Notes: a model not told the origin generated them from the sequence alone. A stretch of 37,249 nucleotides of DNA from an uncultured Erysipelotrichaceae bacterium (GCA_902789225.1 CADANC010000011.1:1-37249), one strand, 5' to 3'; positions 7,307 through 16,459 are shown, counted from the first letter of the stretch. Made by a program: numbers and translations.

Positions 7307-10300
7307 TTATTCTACAATTAATTCTATTCTATTATTTCTACTATTATTAATTGATGTAGTGTATTTCTTATTATTTATCTCTTTAGTTTGAGAATTTATT
7401 ACTCCAAATAAGTAGTTTAGTTCTCCATAGTCTTCTGCATCTTGTGTTTTAGTATATATATTCATAGAATATGTTCCTGCAGGTAACTCGCTAACATCAA
7501 TTTCTTTATTAAACCATGCATAATCTTTAGATTTATTATCTGGAGAAGTTACAACATAGCTTCCATTATTAGTAGAAGATAAATCAAATGCAAAAGTTTC
7601 ATAAGTAGAAATATTTTCTAGTATTAATGTTCTTCTAATAGAATTAGGTTTATCATAAGTTCCTCCATAGTTATATGAAGTTCCTTTCATAACCATGTTA
7701 TTATTACTAAATGTAATAGAATCATAGTTATTAATCATAGTTCTATATGTAGGAGCTGTTGATGTTGTTATTAATTTATTTCTTACATTTAATTCTATTT
7801 TTCTATTCTTTAAGTTCATTCTTGTTGATAAATTATATCCTTTATTAGAATCATTTACTCTTTTTGGAATATCTATATTAAATGTATTAGAAAGAACTGT
7901 TTCAGTATAGTATTCTCCTTTATATGCTCTCATATATAAATCATAATCACCTAGAGGAATATCTTCTAGTGAGAAATCTCCATTAAACCATGAGTTATCG
8001 TAATTGTTTTCTTCTCCTAATGGGAATGGTGTATTTTCTGTCCAACTAGATATTTCTTTAGTATATTCTTTATCACTATTAACATCTTTTAGAACTAATT
8101 CATATTTAACTAAATTAGAATTATCATGATCTTTTATAATTAAATATCCTGAAATATTATATTTATTATTAGAATATGTTAATCCTTTTAAATAGAATGA
8201 AGATTCTGCTTCTTTATATTCAATTTCTGTAGGATTATCATTTCCTGGATCTGGTGTTGGCTCAGGAGATGGTTCAGGTGTAGGTTCTGGAGATGGCTCA
8301 GGAGTTGGTTCTACTATTACTTCTTTTACTGTAACTTTTATTGTAATAGATGCTTCAACATTAGATGAGTCTTTTACTTTATAAGTAATATTGTATACTC
8401 CTGGAGTATTTATATCTACTGTTCCTTCAATCATTATACGTGATGTAATATCTTTATCTTCTTCATCATATGCTGTTACTAATGATCTTAAATCTATTTC
8501 ATCACCTTGATTTATTTCAACATCATGTCCTGTTAGGACAGGTGGTGTATTTGTAACTACAGTTTTACCAAACTTAGTTATTTCTACTTCAGAATCATAT
8601 GAGATTGACCAACCATACTCAGGCTTTGTACCATCTAAATCTACTGGCATTTTATACCAAGTATTACCATTCACTACTTTTTCTTCTACTATTGGGAAAT
8701 ATGCTCCATCGTAGTGTCCTGAAATCAAATTAGTTTCACTAGTAGTTGAATCTACTCTAGCATAAGTATTTGATGATACTTTTACTTTTTGTTTTCCATA
8801 AGCCATTTCTACAAATCTAATTGAATCACTTGGTACCCAGGCTTTTTGATCATAGAAATAATCGCTAGTTACTTGATATGCAACTGCCCTATGATTTTCA
8901 TCATAAGCTATGGCATATACCATTACATATCTATCTTTTACTAAAGTTTTAGATGTATTATCTAAAAGAGATGAATCATAATAATAATTTGTATTTTTTA
9001 AAGAGATTCCTACTTTTGGTGAAAGATTTTTATTTTCAATTAGTAAATCATAAGTATAATTTGAATCTTTATATTTAGTTACATTGTTTGGATCTTGATA
9101 TCCATTTACAGGTGTATTTATTTTTATTACATATGATGCTGGTACATATAAATGCTTATTCCAGTTATATGCAGCATCTATTTCATTATAGTTATTATCT
9201 ATATTTACATCTGTCATTACTTCATACCAGATATTTGATCCATTAACAGTTTCTCCTGTAGTCTCAGAAACTATTATTATGGCATCTTCATATTCTTGGT
9301 AATTATATATTTTCTTTGATGAAGTTCTTGGTTCAGCATATGCTCCTACTACTCCGGTTACAATTGCTTCTTGATAATAGTTATAATCTTGAAGACCGTG
9401 AGTTTTATCAAATGAATAGTAATTAGCTGCCATTTTTTCTGACCAATATATGTCTGATGCATATTTTACTCCCATACCTATTCCTTTGTTTCCGTATTGA
9501 GAACCAAAATATACACTTGAAGTTGCTTTAGAATAGAAATTTGTTATATATCCATCAGCAAATCCTAGGATTGATGCTGCATATGTTGGATACCAGTTAG
9601 CTTCTTGATATGGATTTGAATCTACTGCATTTAGTCCGAATCCATTGTTTTTAGTAACTGCTAAACTACTTCTTCCATAGCCAGTCTCATTTATACTTAA
9701 ACTCATAGTAAGTAATGCATTTGCTCCATATACTTCTTGAGAATTATAGAAATATGTTCCACTTCCATATAACCTTGAAGTACCTGGTAATGCACTAAAT
9801 CCATAAGCATCCATTTTATAACCTAAAGTATTTCTAATATATTCATCTATATTAATTGATGAATAATTAGTTCTTGTATGATTAGGTAAATACATATAAT
9901 AGTTATAATATGGATTATCTTTATTTACTGCATTATTATGATTATTATTTTTATAATCATTTAACATTGTCTTTAAACTATTATAGAAATAATGTCCATC
10001 ATATGAATAATACTTTCCAGGATTTAACATAACTGGCTTAGGACCTATTGTTCTTCCTGCAGTTCCAGAATATTCAAAAGCAGGTCTATTAACATAATTA
10101 TGTCTAATTTCTGTAGATGATACTGTATAAGATGAAGCTGCTTTAGTCCAAATTAATGGAGTTATTTCTACATCATTTATATCCATCCATCCTGTCATAC
10201 CGGCAAAAGTAACTTTTGCTGAATAACTAGATGAAGTTTGTGCTGTATCTGATAGAGCTGCATCAATTCCCATACATGTATCTAGAGTATGTATATAAGT

Positions 10301-10642
10301 ATATTTTCTTCCTGCTAAAGAACTTTTTTCATAAACGTTAGCAGTTTGTGTAGAAGAATAACTCATATCAACTAATGCATAGTTAGCTGCTACTATCTTT
10401 AATTTATCTTTGTATACTGTTACAACTACTGCATTTTCATTTCCTGATCTAATCATCGCTGCTTTTGCACTTTCAAAGTCTTTGTAACAACCTATTTCAT
10501 TTAGTCCACCACTTGCTGTTGCTTCACTTACTTCATAAGTATCACAAGGTTTCCAATTTTGATAGTCACTAGAGGTAGTCGCAAAAACTTTAGTACTAAG
10601 ACATACTAAAAATATAGTTATTATTAATAATATCTTTTTCAT
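7307..10642 (-). CDS. Secreted GH73-type endo-beta-N-acetylglucosaminidase with SH3-like, Ig-like and tandem C-terminal domains
   Basis: This is a peptidoglycan hydrolase of 1111 residues. A signal peptide (about 1-21, ending VFA) is followed by an N-terminal region and a glucosaminidase domain at about 265-420. Its SINETGYGRSSLA motif has the probable catalytic Glu at 319, followed by NNGFGLNA. SH3-like segments lie at about 430-510 and 615-690, and an Ig-like domain (DUF5011 type, starting PPVLTG) at about 700-773. A Pro/Glu linker (PTPEPSPEP repeats) at about 779-799 leads to two related C-terminal modules (about 811-953 and 976-1111). A longer in-frame start exists 21 codons upstream, but GAGGAGGT precedes the ATG at 10642, which also gives the clean signal peptide. 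There is no sorting signal, so it is probably released or bound through the C-terminal modules. It is transcribed divergently from the LCP gene. Confidence 0.9.
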   Translation of the reverse strand: MKKILLIITIFLVCLSTKVFATTSSDYQNWKPCDTYEVSEATASGGLNEIGCYKDFESAKAAMIRSGNENAVVVTVYKDKLKIVAANYALVDMSYSSTQTANVYEKSSLAGRKYTYIHTLDTCMGIDAALSDTAQTSSSYSAKVTFAGMTGWMDINDVEITPLIWTKAASSYTVSSTEIRHNYVNRPAFEYSGTAGRTIGPKPVMLNPGKYYSYDGHYFYNSLKTMLNDYKNNNHNNAVNKDNPYYNYYMYLPNHTRTNYSSINIDEYIRNTLGYKMDAYGFSALPGTSRLYGSGTYFYNSQEVYGANALLTMSLSINETGYGRSSLAVTKNNGFGLNAVDSNPYQEANWYPTYAASILGFADGYITNFYSKATSSVYFGSQYGNKGIGMGVKYASDIYWSEKMAANYYSFDKTHGLQDYNYYQEAIVTGVVGAYAEPRTSSKKIYNYQEYEDAIIIVSETTGETVNGSNIWYEVMTDVNIDNNYNEIDAAYNWNKHLYVPASYVIKINTPVNGYQDPNNVTKYKDSNYTYDLLIENKNLSPKVGISLKNTNYYYDSSLLDNTSKTLVKDRYVMVYAIAYDENHRAVAYQVTSDYFYDQKAWVPSDSIRFVEMAYGKQKVKVSSNTYARVDSTTSETNLISGHYDGAYFPIVEEKVVNGNTWYKMPVDLDGTKPEYGWSISYDSEVEITKFGKTVVTNTPPVLTGHDVEINQGDEIDLRSLVTAYDEEDKDITSRIMIEGTVDINTPGVYNITYKVKDSSNVEASITIKVTVKEVIVEPTPEPSPEPTPEPSPEPTPDPGNDNPTEIEYKEAESSFYLKGLTYSNNKYNISGYLIIKDHDNSNLVKYELVLKDVNSDKEYTKEISSWTENTPFPLGEENNYDNSWFNGDFSLEDIPLGDYDLYMRAYKGEYYTETVLSNTFNIDIPKRVNDSNKGYNLSTRMNLKNRKIELNVRNKLITTSTAPTYRTMINNYDSITFSNNNMVMKGTSYNYGGTYDKPNSIRRTLILENISTYETFAFDLSSTNNGSYVVTSPDNKSKDYAWFNKEIDVSELPAGTYSMNIYTKTQDAEDYGELNYLFGVINSQTKEINNKKYTTSINNSRNNRIELIVE

Positions 10643-10713
10643 GATTACCTCCTCTATTACGTATTCTCTCATTATTATTATATCAATTATATATATATTA
10701 ATCATTTTGTTGA

Positions 10714-10747
10714 TGTAAATTTAGTCTTTTATTTACGTTCTTTTACA
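10714..10747. promoter_or_regulatory. Cluster of TGTAAA-like hexamers in the divergent wall-gene promoter region
   Basis: TGTAAA (10714-10719) is followed by TTTACG (10732-10737) and TTTACA (10742-10747). On the minus strand the last two read as TGTAAA-N4-CGTAAA. This resembles, but does not match, the WalR direct repeat (two TGTWAH hexamers separated by five bases). The site lies between a wall hydrolase and an LCP gene, both plausible WalR targets. Confidence 0.25.
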
Positions 10748-10770
10748 TTATTAAATTCCACTCTGTAGAC

Positions 10771-10799
10771 TTGATAAATATATATAAATTTATTATAAT
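10771..10799 (+). promoter_or_regulatory. Sigma-A-type promoter of the LCP gene
   Basis: TTGATA (10771-10776), a 17-base spacer and TATAAT (10794-10799) stand about 30 bases before the ATG at 10830. Near-consensus match. Confidence 0.8.
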
Positions 10800-10829
10800 T
10801 ATATATAGATTTAATTATGGAGGACTACT

Positions 10830-12815
10830 ATGAGTAAAAAAGGGAAAGAAAAAAATTATAATAAAAAAAGTACTGGTGTTTTTTTATGGATATTCACACT
10901 ACTATCAATATTAGTATGTGGTACTGCTATATATGAAATAACATTACTTTCTAGTATAGAAAATAAACTAAGATATATCGGCATGGGTGTACTTGGTTTA
11001 ATTGCATTATTCTTTTTAATTAGAACTATTATTATTAATAAGAAGATTAAGAAAAAAGCAAATAAAAAAGGACATAAATTATTATTTATATTTATGTTCT
11101 TGTATATAATCTTATGTGCTGGAATTACATTAGGTATTTATTATATATATGGAAAACTTGATAGTATTAATAAAAAATATGTTACTTATGAAAGTAATTT
11201 AATTGTTTTATCTAGTAATAGTGCTACTAAGATTGAAGATATTAAAAATATGAAGATAGGTATTTTATCTGATGATAAATCTCCAGATGGATATATAATT
11301 CCTATGGAAATGGTTAAAGAAAATGATTTAGAAGATGATAATACTTTAGTTGATTATGATGATTATATGTCAATGATTGTTGATTTATATCAGAATGATG
11401 GTACAGTAGATGCCCTATTCGTTCCTGATAATTATGTTGAACAATTTAATCAAATTACAGGATATGAAAATATAGCAACTGATACTAGAATTATTATTAG
11501 TAAATCTAAAGAAATGTTAAAGAGTGATACATCTAAACAAGAAACTGCTTCTAGTGGAAAGAATCTTACTGAACCATTTACTATATTATTAATGGGAATT
11601 GATTCTACTGATGAAGTATTACAAAAGAATGCTATTGCGAATGGAGATACATTAATATTAATTACATTTAATCCTAAAACATTAAATGCTACTATGTTAT
11701 CTATTCCTAGAGATTCATATGTTCCTATAGCTTGTTGGCCTGGTAAAGAAAGAAATAAAATTACTCATGCTGCTGGATATGGAACAGATTGTATGATAAA
11801 TACAATTGAACAATATTTTGATACTGATATAGATTATTATGCAAAGATTAACTTTAAAGGTCTTGTTAAATTAGTAGATGCTGTAGGTGGAGTTGATGTT
11901 AATGTTGAACAAACTCTATGTACAGATAATTCTAATCGTGAACAACAAATATGTATTCAACCTGGATATCAAACATTAGATGGTGAACATGCTTTAGTTT
12001 ATGCAAGAAATAGAAAACAACTTAAAAATGGAGACTTTGGTAGAGGTCAACATCAACAAGAAATAGTTCTTGCTTTAGTGGAAAAGATTAAACAAATTAG
12101 AGATGTATCTCAATTTATGGATATATTGAATACAGTAAGTAATAGTGTTGATACTAACCTATCAACAAAACAAATATTAGCATTCTATAATATTGCGAAA
12201 GATATAGTTAGTTCAAGTTTAAGTTCAGAAAAAGCTGATATAGTTAATATTCAAAAATTATGGTTAGATGGATCTGGACAAATGATTTATGATAGTAGAA
12301 TGAGAATGCCTTTATATGATTATGTTCCTAATACTGAGAGTGTTAAAGATGTAATTAAGGCAATGCATCAAAACTTAGAATTAATTGATCATAAAGATAT
12401 TACTGAATTTAGTTTCTCTATTAATGAGCCTTATGAACAAAAAGTTATTGGTGAAGGTCCTTATAAAACTGGTTATGAAGTAGTAAAAAGTAATATTCCT
12501 GCAGATAAAACAACTAAAACAGAAAAAGAAAATACAAAAGTAAAAGATGAGGATGAAGAAGGAGAAGGAAGTTATACTACTGGAAATAATACTAGTGGTA
12601 ATAAGCCTTCAACTAGTGGAGGATCTGAATCTGGTGGAAACACTGGTGGAAATTCTAGTGGAGATACTGGTGGTAGCACTGGTGGAGAATCTGGCGGAAG
12701 TACTGGTGGAGATACTGGTGGAAGTACCGGTGGAGATACTGGTGGAAGTACTGGTGGAGATACTGGTGGTACTACCCAACCTGAGCCTAGAACTGAAGAA
12801 GCAACACAACCATAA
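10830..12815 (+). CDS. LytR-CpsA-Psr (LCP) family cell-wall glycopolymer ligase with an SBP-like lobe and Gly-rich tail
   Basis: LCP enzymes move teichoic-acid-type polymers from a lipid carrier to peptidoglycan, outside the membrane. The 661 residues hold three membrane segments (about 17-38, 48-68, 84-107), an extra domain at about 120-230, the LCP domain at about 250-420, and a Gly/Ser/Thr/Asp-rich tail. LCP signatures are NGDTLIL (Asp273), SIPRDSY (Arg294, Asp295), NKIT (Lys310), VGGVDV, LDGEHALVYAR and GRGQHQQ. The extra domain (IEDIKNMKIGILSDD to DALFVPDNY) resembles one lobe of an SBP_bac_3 substrate-binding protein. GGAGG at 10819-10823 sets the start. A strong promoter and a terminator make it a single-gene unit. 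The substrate polymer is unknown. The fusion is discussed under findings. Confidence 0.92.
   Translation: MSKKGKEKNYNKKSTGVFLWIFTLLSILVCGTAIYEITLLSSIENKLRYIGMGVLGLIALFFLIRTIIINKKIKKKANKKGHKLLFIFMFLYIILCAGITLGIYYIYGKLDSINKKYVTYESNLIVLSSNSATKIEDIKNMKIGILSDDKSPDGYIIPMEMVKENDLEDDNTLVDYDDYMSMIVDLYQNDGTVDALFVPDNYVEQFNQITGYENIATDTRIIISKSKEMLKSDTSKQETASSGKNLTEPFTILLMGIDSTDEVLQKNAIANGDTLILITFNPKTLNATMLSIPRDSYVPIACWPGKERNKITHAAGYGTDCMINTIEQYFDTDIDYYAKINFKGLVKLVDAVGGVDVNVEQTLCTDNSNREQQICIQPGYQTLDGEHALVYARNRKQLKNGDFGRGQHQQEIVLALVEKIKQIRDVSQFMDILNTVSNSVDTNLSTKQILAFYNIAKDIVSSSLSSEKADIVNIQKLWLDGSGQMIYDSRMRMPLYDYVPNTESVKDVIKAMHQNLELIDHKDITEFSFSINEPYEQKVIGEGPYKTGYEVVKSNIPADKTTKTEKENTKVKDEDEEGEGSYTTGNNTSGNKPSTSGGSESGGNTGGNSSGDTGGSTGGESGGSTGGDTGGSTGGDTGGSTGGDTGGTTQPEPRTEEATQP
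12615..12770 (+). repeat. 12-base coding repeat (Gly-Gly-Ser/Asp-Thr)
   Basis: Units such as GGTGGAGATACT and GGTGGAAGTACT alternate within the LCP gene, encoding GGDT and GGST. Unit length is a multiple of three, so slippage changes tail length without shifting the frame. The repeat leaves other frames free of stops, which creates spurious ORFs on both strands. Confidence 0.85.
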
Positions 12816-12822
12816 AAAATAT

Positions 12823-12847
12823 AAGATACACTTAGGTGTATCTTTTT
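12823..12847 (+). terminator. Intrinsic terminator of the LCP gene
   Basis: A perfect nine-base stem AAGATACAC / GTGTATCTT with loop TTAG is followed by TTT. It lies between the LCP stop and the dehydrogenase ribosome site. Confidence 0.8.
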
Positions 12848-12871
12848 GTTATAATAAAATTGGAGGGTAAT

Positions 12872-13666
12872 ATGAAGACTGTTGTTATTACTGGATCTGG
12901 TCGTGGATTCGGATTAGAGATGTTAAAAGTATTTCGTAAGAATAATTTTAATTGTGTTGTTTGTGATGTTAATGAAGAAGTAATGGATGAAGCTAAAGTT
13001 TCATTAGAGGCTATTCCTAGTAAAGGTGAAGTATATATCCACCCTATCGATGTTACTAATTATGAAAGTATTAATACATTAATAACAGATGTTAGTTCTA
13101 AGTTTGGAACTATTGATATTTGGATTAATAACGCAGGTGTTAATCAGCCTGATATGTATTTTTGGGAATTAGATGATAAGACTATTTCTAAACTTATAGA
13201 TATCGATTTAAAAGGTGTAATGTACTGTACTAATGCAATTGCTAGATTTATGTTAAAACAAGGATATGGAGCAATTTACGCTGTTGAAGGACATGGTTCT
13301 AATGATGCATTAATACCTAAACTTACATTATATGGTACTAGTAAAAGGGCTGTTACTTATTTTATGGATTCTATGAATAAAGAACTTCAAGATAAAAATA
13401 TAATTGTTGGTAAGATTACTCCTGGTATCATGATGACTAATTTTATACATAATTCTTTAGGAGATGGAGAACACATTGATATTGATCCTAAAACTATTAA
13501 AATATATAATATTTTAGGTGACTATCCTGAAACTATAGCTTCTAACCTAGTTCCTAAAATAATTAATAATAAAAAGAAGAATCCTAAATTTGTATGGTTA
13601 ACTAAAGTACGTGCTTTTGGTAGATTTATGAGTGCTCCATTTAAAAAGAGAGAAATATTCAAATAA
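12872..13666 (+). CDS. Short-chain dehydrogenase/reductase (SDR)
   Basis: This is a cytoplasmic NAD(P)-dependent oxidoreductase of 264 residues, the classical SDR length. It shows the Rossmann motif TGSGRGFG (residues 7-14), the acid after strand 2 (CDVNEE), INNAGV, and the catalytic YGTSK with a candidate Ser in GHGSND eleven residues before the Tyr. The usual Ser segment (ISS) is replaced by AVEGHGSND, so the active-site Ser is less certain. The substrate cannot be read from the sequence. An in-frame upstream ATG at 12836 exists inside the LCP terminator, but GGAGGG precedes the ATG at 12872. The LCP terminator lies between the two genes, so readthrough or an unseen promoter must supply its transcription. 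Confidence 0.9.
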   Translation: MKTVVITGSGRGFGLEMLKVFRKNNFNCVVCDVNEEVMDEAKVSLEAIPSKGEVYIHPIDVTNYESINTLITDVSSKFGTIDIWINNAGVNQPDMYFWELDDKTISKLIDIDLKGVMYCTNAIARFMLKQGYGAIYAVEGHGSNDALIPKLTLYGTSKRAVTYFMDSMNKELQDKNIIVGKITPGIMMTNFIHNSLGDGEHIDIDPKTIKIYNILGDYPETIASNLVPKIINNKKKNPKFVWLTKVRAFGRFMSAPFKKREIFK

Positions 13667-13667
13667 A

Positions 13668-13692
13668 AATAACGATTTATTAAATCGTTATT
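13668..13692. terminator. Bidirectional intrinsic terminator between convergent genes
   Basis: An eleven-base perfect stem (AATAACGATTT / AAATCGTTATT) with a three-base loop is flanked by an A run on the left and a T run on the right. It can serve both the dehydrogenase and the minus-strand operon that ends at 13696. Confidence 0.85.
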
Positions 13693-13695
13693 TTT

Positions 13696-14361
13696 TTATA
13701 AACATTCAACTATATATAATTTATTATCTATATGTACTATTGTTAATGTAGCAGATGATTGATATTTATCATATGCTGCTGTTGTATAAGTCCATTCTAC
13801 TTTTACAGTATATGCTTCTGGATCATTAAATGATTCTTTTGTTCCTTCTTCATTTATTGTTGTATAATCAAATGAAGTTTTTTCTATTTCTTTTACTTCT
13901 ACTTCATCTACTCTAGGTAGTTGTTGATTTCTATTATTATAAATATCACTTTCTACATATTTATAATATGTATCTTCTGCATTAAATAAGAAATTATCTA
14001 GAATAGCTGGATGAACAAATTCTACTCCACCAATATCTGTTTTTGCTTTCTTATAATCTAGTGAATAAAAATCATATATAAACATTTTAGATATTTGTTT
14101 TGCATATTTTTCTTCATCAACAGTATCTGCTAGAAGTATTTCTTTTAATTCTTCAAACATCTTTTTATAAGCTGCAGGATGAGAGTCTTTTAAAGTATAA
14201 CCATATTTATCGATGTTTCCTACAACTTTAACTTCTACTGGTTTTTTATCAAAGAAATGTTTATAACCAAAGTATCCACCTACACCCAAAATAGCTAGAA
14301 TAATTAAGATTATGAATGCTTTAGTTCCTTTTTTCATTTTTCTTTTTCCATGTTTTGCCAT
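13696..14361 (-). CDS. Membrane-anchored uncharacterised protein, last gene of the envelope operon
   Basis: I do not recognise this 221-residue protein. It has a basic N-terminus (AKHGKRKMKKGTK), one membrane segment at about 14-32, and an extracellular domain of about 185 residues with an alpha-helical first half (PAAYKKMFEELKEILL) and a beta-rich second half ending in LTIVHIDNKLYIVECL. The end resembles NTF2-like folds, but this is only an impression. TAGGTGAT precedes the ATG. It starts eight bases after the LTA-synthase-like gene and so is almost certainly cotranscribed. A role beside that enzyme in the envelope is inferred from position only. Confidence 0.75.
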   Translation of the reverse strand: MAKHGKRKMKKGTKAFIILIILAILGVGGYFGYKHFFDKKPVEVKVVGNIDKYGYTLKDSHPAAYKKMFEELKEILLADTVDEEKYAKQISKMFIYDFYSLDYKKAKTDIGGVEFVHPAILDNFLFNAEDTYYKYVESDIYNNRNQQLPRVDEVEVKEIEKTSFDYTTINEEGTKESFNDPEAYTVKVEWTYTTAAYDKYQSSATLTIVHIDNKLYIVECL

Positions 14362-14369
14362 ATTATCAC

Positions 14370-16430
14370 CTACTCTTCTTCATCTTCTTTTAATAAATTA
14401 AATACTATTATATCATTTGATACATCTAATAATCTATTAGCATATTCAGTATTTGTATCAATTTCTTCTTGTGATATAGCTTCTGTTGATATTGGATATG
14501 ATTCTTGTTTAGATAAATTGTAATATACTTTATTATTTACCCAGTTACCACTAGGGAATACTACAATATTGTTTTCTCCTATATCAAATATATCATGTCC
14601 TAGACTATATTTATTATAAAAACCAAACATGTTACCTAATGTAGGTTGTACATCATACATACCCATAACATTAGATACTTTCATATTTAGAGATGTTCCT
14701 TTCATATCTTTAGTCCAAATGATAAAAGGTACTTTTCTTCCTAATTCATATTTATATGAATTATATTCATCATATCTTGGATCATTCTCATCATATGTTT
14801 CATTTGTTTCTTTATTGTAATTATATAATCTATCATAATTATTTCTTGGAAGTCTTGCATCATGATCTCCATATAATACAACTACTGTATTTTCTAATAA
14901 TCCTGCTTCATCTAGTTCAGTTAAGAATTCACCTAATGCACTATCTGCATAATGAAGTGATTTGAAATAATTACCTAATTTAGTTCCTTCCATATATGGG
15001 TAAGTTACTTCTGATGTTGTTCCATCTGGATTAGTAACTGTTTCTTTTATATCTACAGGGAATTCACCATATTTTTCTACATCAGCAAATGGTGTATGGT
15101 TAGATAACATTATCATTAAGCCATACCATTTTTCATTTTCTTCATTTATTTTTTGTAGTTTAGGAATTGATTGTTTAAAGAATTCTTTATCACTTAATCC
15201 TAATCCTATAGTGTTTTCTTTTGTTACTTCATATTCTGATTTATCATATAATTTTTCATATCCTAATGAAGCATGCATTACAATTCTATTCCAGAATCCT
15301 CCATTATTAGCATGCATACTAAATGGATAGTATCCCATCTCTTTTAACATTGATGGTGTTGAAATATAAGTTCTATTATAGTATGAAACAAAAGCTGTTC
15401 CTGATTTAGTAGGCATTAGAGATGTTGTATTAGTTAATTCTGAATCTGATGAAGTACCTACACTTACTTGTGAATAGAAATTATCAAAAAACATTCCTTC
15501 ATTAGCCATTTTATTTAGATGAGGAGTAACTTCTTGTCCATTAAATTTTAAACTCATAGCATTAGTCATCATACTTTCACCATGAATAACAAGAATATTT
15601 TTTCCTTTAAATATATCAGTATATTTATTTTTATTAGTATTAGTATCAGGCTTATCTTTAAAGTATTCATCAAAGTTTTTCTTAGCCTGATCATATCCAA
15701 ACATTGAATTAATCTTTGGTTGAAGAGATGTAACTATATCTTCTCCTTGATAGATATAAATACCAAATCTCATAACTATATATTCTTTATTCCATTGTTT
15801 TACAAATCTTGTAACATCTAATGGTTTCATTGTTAAAAAGAATATTATTGCAAGTATTCCTGCCATAGATAATGTTGTAAACATTTTTCTTCTACGAATA
15901 GATTTTACTTCAACTCTTTTAAAATAACTTTTCTTTGATAATTTTTTCCATATTACTATTAAGAATATAAAACCTACTAAATAAATTAAATCTTTAGGTT
16001 GTAGTACATTTTTTACTACTGCATCTCCTACTTGGCCTACATATTGCATTAATTCGAGCATTGAAAGTGATGCGAATGATGAGTAGAATGTATAATAAAT
16101 AGAATTTATCATACATATGGCGACAAATATTACACTAAAGCCTATGTAATAGCCTGGCCTAGATTTAGGTTTTAATAAATAACCAAATGCTCCTATTAAA
16201 ATTACTATCATAGCATCTGATATAACAGCTCTAATTGATAAATAATTTTCTAGAGAGTGAATACAAAAAAATCTAAGAATAGTTGCATTTAATACATTTA
16301 CTATGACATATGCATAGAAAAACATATTATCTTTAAAGTATTCTCTTATTAAATGCTCTTTTTTTATTCTTTTTGCTTGTCTTTTTGCTTTGGTATATAA
16401 TCTTTTAATTTTAACTTTCAATCTATTCAT
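14370..16430 (-). CDS. LTA-synthase-family (sulfatase-fold) phosphoglycerol transferase
   Basis: This 686-residue protein is probably involved in polyglycerol-phosphate (lipoteichoic acid-type) synthesis outside the membrane. A basic N-terminus is followed by about five membrane segments (roughly 36-56, 67-86, 93-116, 147-162, 183-201) and a sulfatase-type domain from about 275. Visible active-site parts are VIHGES (Glu285, metal), GTSSDSEL (nucleophile region 325-332), SMHANNGGFWNR (His373), LSNHTPF and YGDHDAR. Aligned on TSDSEF of the S. aureus enzyme, the nucleophile falls on Ser327 rather than Thr. GAGAGGT precedes the ATG. It is fourth in the operon after the BrkB-like gene (29-base gap). 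The exact polymer cannot be told; other family members act as primases or modify glycans. Confidence 0.9.
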   Translation of the reverse strand: MNRLKVKIKRLYTKAKRQAKRIKKEHLIREYFKDNMFFYAYVIVNVLNATILRFFCIHSLENYLSIRAVISDAMIVILIGAFGYLLKPKSRPGYYIGFSVIFVAICMINSIYYTFYSSFASLSMLELMQYVGQVGDAVVKNVLQPKDLIYLVGFIFLIVIWKKLSKKSYFKRVEVKSIRRRKMFTTLSMAGILAIIFFLTMKPLDVTRFVKQWNKEYIVMRFGIYIYQGEDIVTSLQPKINSMFGYDQAKKNFDEYFKDKPDTNTNKNKYTDIFKGKNILVIHGESMMTNAMSLKFNGQEVTPHLNKMANEGMFFDNFYSQVSVGTSSDSELTNTTSLMPTKSGTAFVSYYNRTYISTPSMLKEMGYYPFSMHANNGGFWNRIVMHASLGYEKLYDKSEYEVTKENTIGLGLSDKEFFKQSIPKLQKINEENEKWYGLMIMLSNHTPFADVEKYGEFPVDIKETVTNPDGTTSEVTYPYMEGTKLGNYFKSLHYADSALGEFLTELDEAGLLENTVVVLYGDHDARLPRNNYDRLYNYNKETNETYDENDPRYDEYNSYKYELGRKVPFIIWTKDMKGTSLNMKVSNVMGMYDVQPTLGNMFGFYNKYSLGHDIFDIGENNIVVFPSGNWVNNKVYYNLSKQESYPISTEAISQEEIDTNTEYANRLLDVSNDIIVFNLLKEDEEE

Positions 16431-16459
16431 ATTATACCTCTCACTGTTTGATTATAGCA

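Noticed and set aside
12850-12855. TATAAT upstream of the dehydrogenase as a promoter
   Set aside because: It would start the transcript within the ribosome site, and there is no -35 element at a suitable distance.
12547-12870. ORFs on both strands over the LCP tail (12547-12870 plus, 12609-12809 minus)
   Set aside because: They arise from the stop-free 12-base repeat. The proteins are pure repeat (LVEILVE, STSIST) and have no ribosome site.
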